Shown here piece after piece: positions 63,174 through 64,000 of a stretch of DNA of 64,000 nt. The DNA lies in the NCBI GenBank assembly GCA_920105625.2, contig OV050032.1, positions 108,546,542-108,610,541 on the forward strand, given 5' to 3'. Under the pieces are notes generated by a model. That model did not search any database and had not been told where the DNA came from. It was given only the letters and a program-made list of their open reading frames with translations. The position numbers were made by a program, and so were the translations under genes. Each line of letters opens with the position of its first letter. Within the stretch, counting starts at the first letter, position 1. Source of the stretch: Clusia tigrina (lineage: Eukaryota; Arthropoda; Insecta; Diptera; Clusiidae).

Positions 63174-63369
63174 TTTGATAGGTGTAGGACGTACCGTAAA
63201 GAAGTTAGGGCCATTTGAAGTTTTATCAGTGTTTGATTTGGGACTCAAGGGTAGCATAGCTTTGAGCGATGGCCTAAATTGACAAGAGGCTCGAGTACTT
63301 TATTGTTACAAAATTTCAAGGTTTTATGACGCTCCAGTAAAAAGTTACAAGCATTTGTATGTTGCAAAC
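63174..63369 (+). repeat. Reference monomer (consensus-like 196-bp unit)
   Basis: This copy matches the majority base that I read at essentially every position, so it can serve as the type monomer. It is 196 bp with 75 G or C bases (38%). It holds two GTAC sites (monomer positions 18-21 and 122-125), one CTCGAG (117-122), and CpG steps in GACGTACCG, GAGCGATGG, GCTCGAG and GACGCTCC. TTTGA occurs four times, at 1, 41, 59 and 88. The main diagnostic variants elsewhere are A/T at 7 (GATAGG/GATTGG), CCA/GCG at 38-40, T/A at 72, A/T at 74, C/T at 101, A/G at 121 (CTCGAG/CTCGGG) and C/T in CTCCAG/CTCTAG near 160. No CENP-B-box-like sequence was seen. Confidence 0.95.
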
Positions 63370-63372
63370 TTT
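63341..63372. other. Nested dyad symmetry at the monomer boundary
   Basis: Outer arms AAAGTT (63341-63346) and AACTTT (63367-63372) are reverse complements, 20 bp apart. Inside lies TACAA-GCAT-TTGTA (63346-63359), a 5-bp stem with a 4-base loop. The two stems share one T, so they are nested rather than fully independent. TTGCAA, a perfect 6-bp palindrome, follows the inner stem. The arrangement recurs in most monomers because these bases are well conserved. Extruded dyads have been proposed as features of centromeric satellites that lack CENP-B boxes; any such role here is inference. Confidence 0.7.
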
Positions 63373-64000
63373 GATAGGTGTAGGACGTACCGTAAAGAAG
63401 TCACGGACGTTTGAAGTTTTATCAGTGTTTGATTTGGGACTCAAGGGTTGCATAGCTTTGAGCGATGGCCTAAATTGACAAGCGGCTCGAGTACTTTATT
63501 GTTACAAAATTTCAAGGTTTTATGACGCTCTAGTAAAAAGTTACAAGCATTTGTATGTTGCAAACTTTGATTGGTGTAGGACGTACCGTAAAGAAGTTAG
63601 GGGCTTTTGAAGTTTTATCAGTGTTTGATTTGGGACTCTAGGGTAGCATAGCTTTGAGCGATGGCCTAAATTGACAAGAGGCTCGAGTACTTTATTGTTA
63701 CAATATTTCAAGGTTTTATGACGCTCTAGTAAAAAGTTACAAGCATTTGTATGTTGCAAACTTTGATTGGTGTAGGACGTACCGTAAAGAAGTTAGGGCC
63801 ATTTGAAGTTTTATCAGTGTTTGATTTGGGACTCTAGGGTAGCATAGCTTTGAGCGATGGCCTAAATTGACAAGCGGCTCGAGTACTTTATTGTTACAAA
63901 ATTTCAAGGTTTTATGACGCTCTAGTAAAAAGTTACAAGCATTTGTATGTTGCAAACTTTGATAGGTGTAGGACGTACCGTAAAGAAGTTAGGGCCATTT

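Larger units (their letters stand above)
1..64000 (+). repeat. 196-bp satellite DNA array filling the window
   Basis: The same unit repeats head to tail from the first to the last base with a 196-bp period. The window opens at monomer position 83 and closes at position 43. Taking TTTGATAGG as position 1, complete monomers run from 115 to 63957. About 326 copies fit once the 29-bp loss near 5860 and many 1-2 bp indels are allowed for. Conserved blocks in order are TTTGATAGGTGTAGGACGTA, then TTTGAAGTTTTATCAGTG, GGGACTCAAGGGTAGC, AGCTTTGAGCGATGG, ACAAGAGGCTCGAGTAC, TTACAAAATTTCAAGG, ATGACGCTCCAGTAAAAAG and TACAAGCATTTGTATG. No inversion, foreign insertion or unique spacer was seen. This pattern is known for eukaryotic heterochromatic satellites; the placement at a centromere, pericentromere or subtelomere is inference. 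The family is not one I recognise. Confidence 0.98.
58092..64000 (+). repeat. Right, less ordered part of the array
   Basis: No long block duplication was found. Shorter echoes exist: 59941-60120 with 62684-62863 (2743 bp; GGGGCTCTGG, TTACGGACG, AAGGGTTGC) and 59452 onward with 62391 onward (2939 bp; GGTATAGGACG, ACCTTAAAG, TATCATTG). The run at 62076-62345 echoes 57178 onward (4898 bp). Private states are frequent (GGTTCAGGACG, TTTTAGCGATGG, GTCAAGAAG, GCATTGCTATG, TTTCAAAATTTC). Monomers here are more diverse than in 8.7-58 kb. Confidence 0.72.

Noticed and set aside
483..63955. Over a hundred minus-strand frames of about 72 codons with near-identical translations, as a possible gene family
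   Set aside because: They start with TTG, exceed one repeat unit by only a few codons, change frame with each 196-bp unit and vary exactly with satellite variants. No domain is recognisable.
1..64000. CRISPR-like array
   Set aside because: There are no unique spacers between repeats; the entire 196-bp unit is repeated, which is far longer than a CRISPR repeat-spacer unit.
1..64000. CENP-B box or telomere-like motif in the monomer
   Set aside because: No sequence resembling the CENP-B box core and no TTAGGG- or TTTAGGG-type tandem run was found; GTTAGGG occurs once per monomer inside AAGTTAGGGCC and is not repeated in tandem.
1..64000. 5S rRNA or IGS-like tandem genes
   Set aside because: There are no internal Pol III control elements, no T-run terminators in a conserved place and no rRNA-like segment in the unit.

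Overview
The whole 64 kb window is one uninterrupted tandem satellite array. The repeat unit is 196 bp, about 38% G+C counted on one consensus-like copy (63174-63369). All copies point the same way, and about 326 complete monomers fit between two partial ones at the window edges. I found no rRNA, tRNA, transposon, CRISPR array, microsatellite block or credible protein gene anywhere. Arrays of this size and monomer length are typical of eukaryotic heterochromatin (centromeric, pericentromeric or subtelomeric) and occur in both plants and animals. I do not recognise this monomer and cannot name the organism.

Short reading frames of about 60-105 codons recur on both strands, but they are by-products of repetition. 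196 is not a multiple of 3, so the frame changes at every monomer. The minus-strand frames open with TTG rather than ATG. One A/T difference at monomer position 74 decides which strand stays open. Monomer numbering here starts at the TTTGATAGG motif.

Layout: (1) 1 to about 8.7 kb is a mosaic of segments repeated at spacings of 2548, 2940, 3136 and 2127/2128 bp. It includes one out-of-register junction at 5859-5862, where 29 bp of the period are missing. (2) About 8.7-18.2 kb is a 24-monomer (4701 bp) tandem duplication. (3) About 17.1-22.9 kb holds a 16-monomer (3135 bp) duplication. (4) About 22.6-32.0 kb holds 14-, 18- and 16-monomer duplications (2745, 3530, 3138 bp). (5) About 32.0-34 kb is a transition in variant content. 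(6) 34-49.6 kb carries overlapping 10-, 16-, 11- and 15-monomer duplications (1959, 3132, 2154, 2938 bp) and a new monomer type with GACACAAGGG. (7) 49.6-52.6 kb is mixed and ends in two identical adjacent monomers. (8) 52.6-58.1 kb is a 14-monomer (2741 bp) duplication whose copies showed no difference where I compared them. (9) 58.1-64 kb is a less ordered mix.

The array therefore has no single fixed higher-order repeat. It looks like a record of successive duplications of roughly 2-5 kb, layered on one another, with local conversion-like patches. The most informative items are the microhomology junction at 5.86 kb, the four-variant patch at 8990-9037 versus 13691-13738, the nested dyad in nearly every monomer, and the layered 38-50 kb stretch. 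All coordinates of duplication edges are approximate because flanking monomers are also similar; all comparisons were made by eye.
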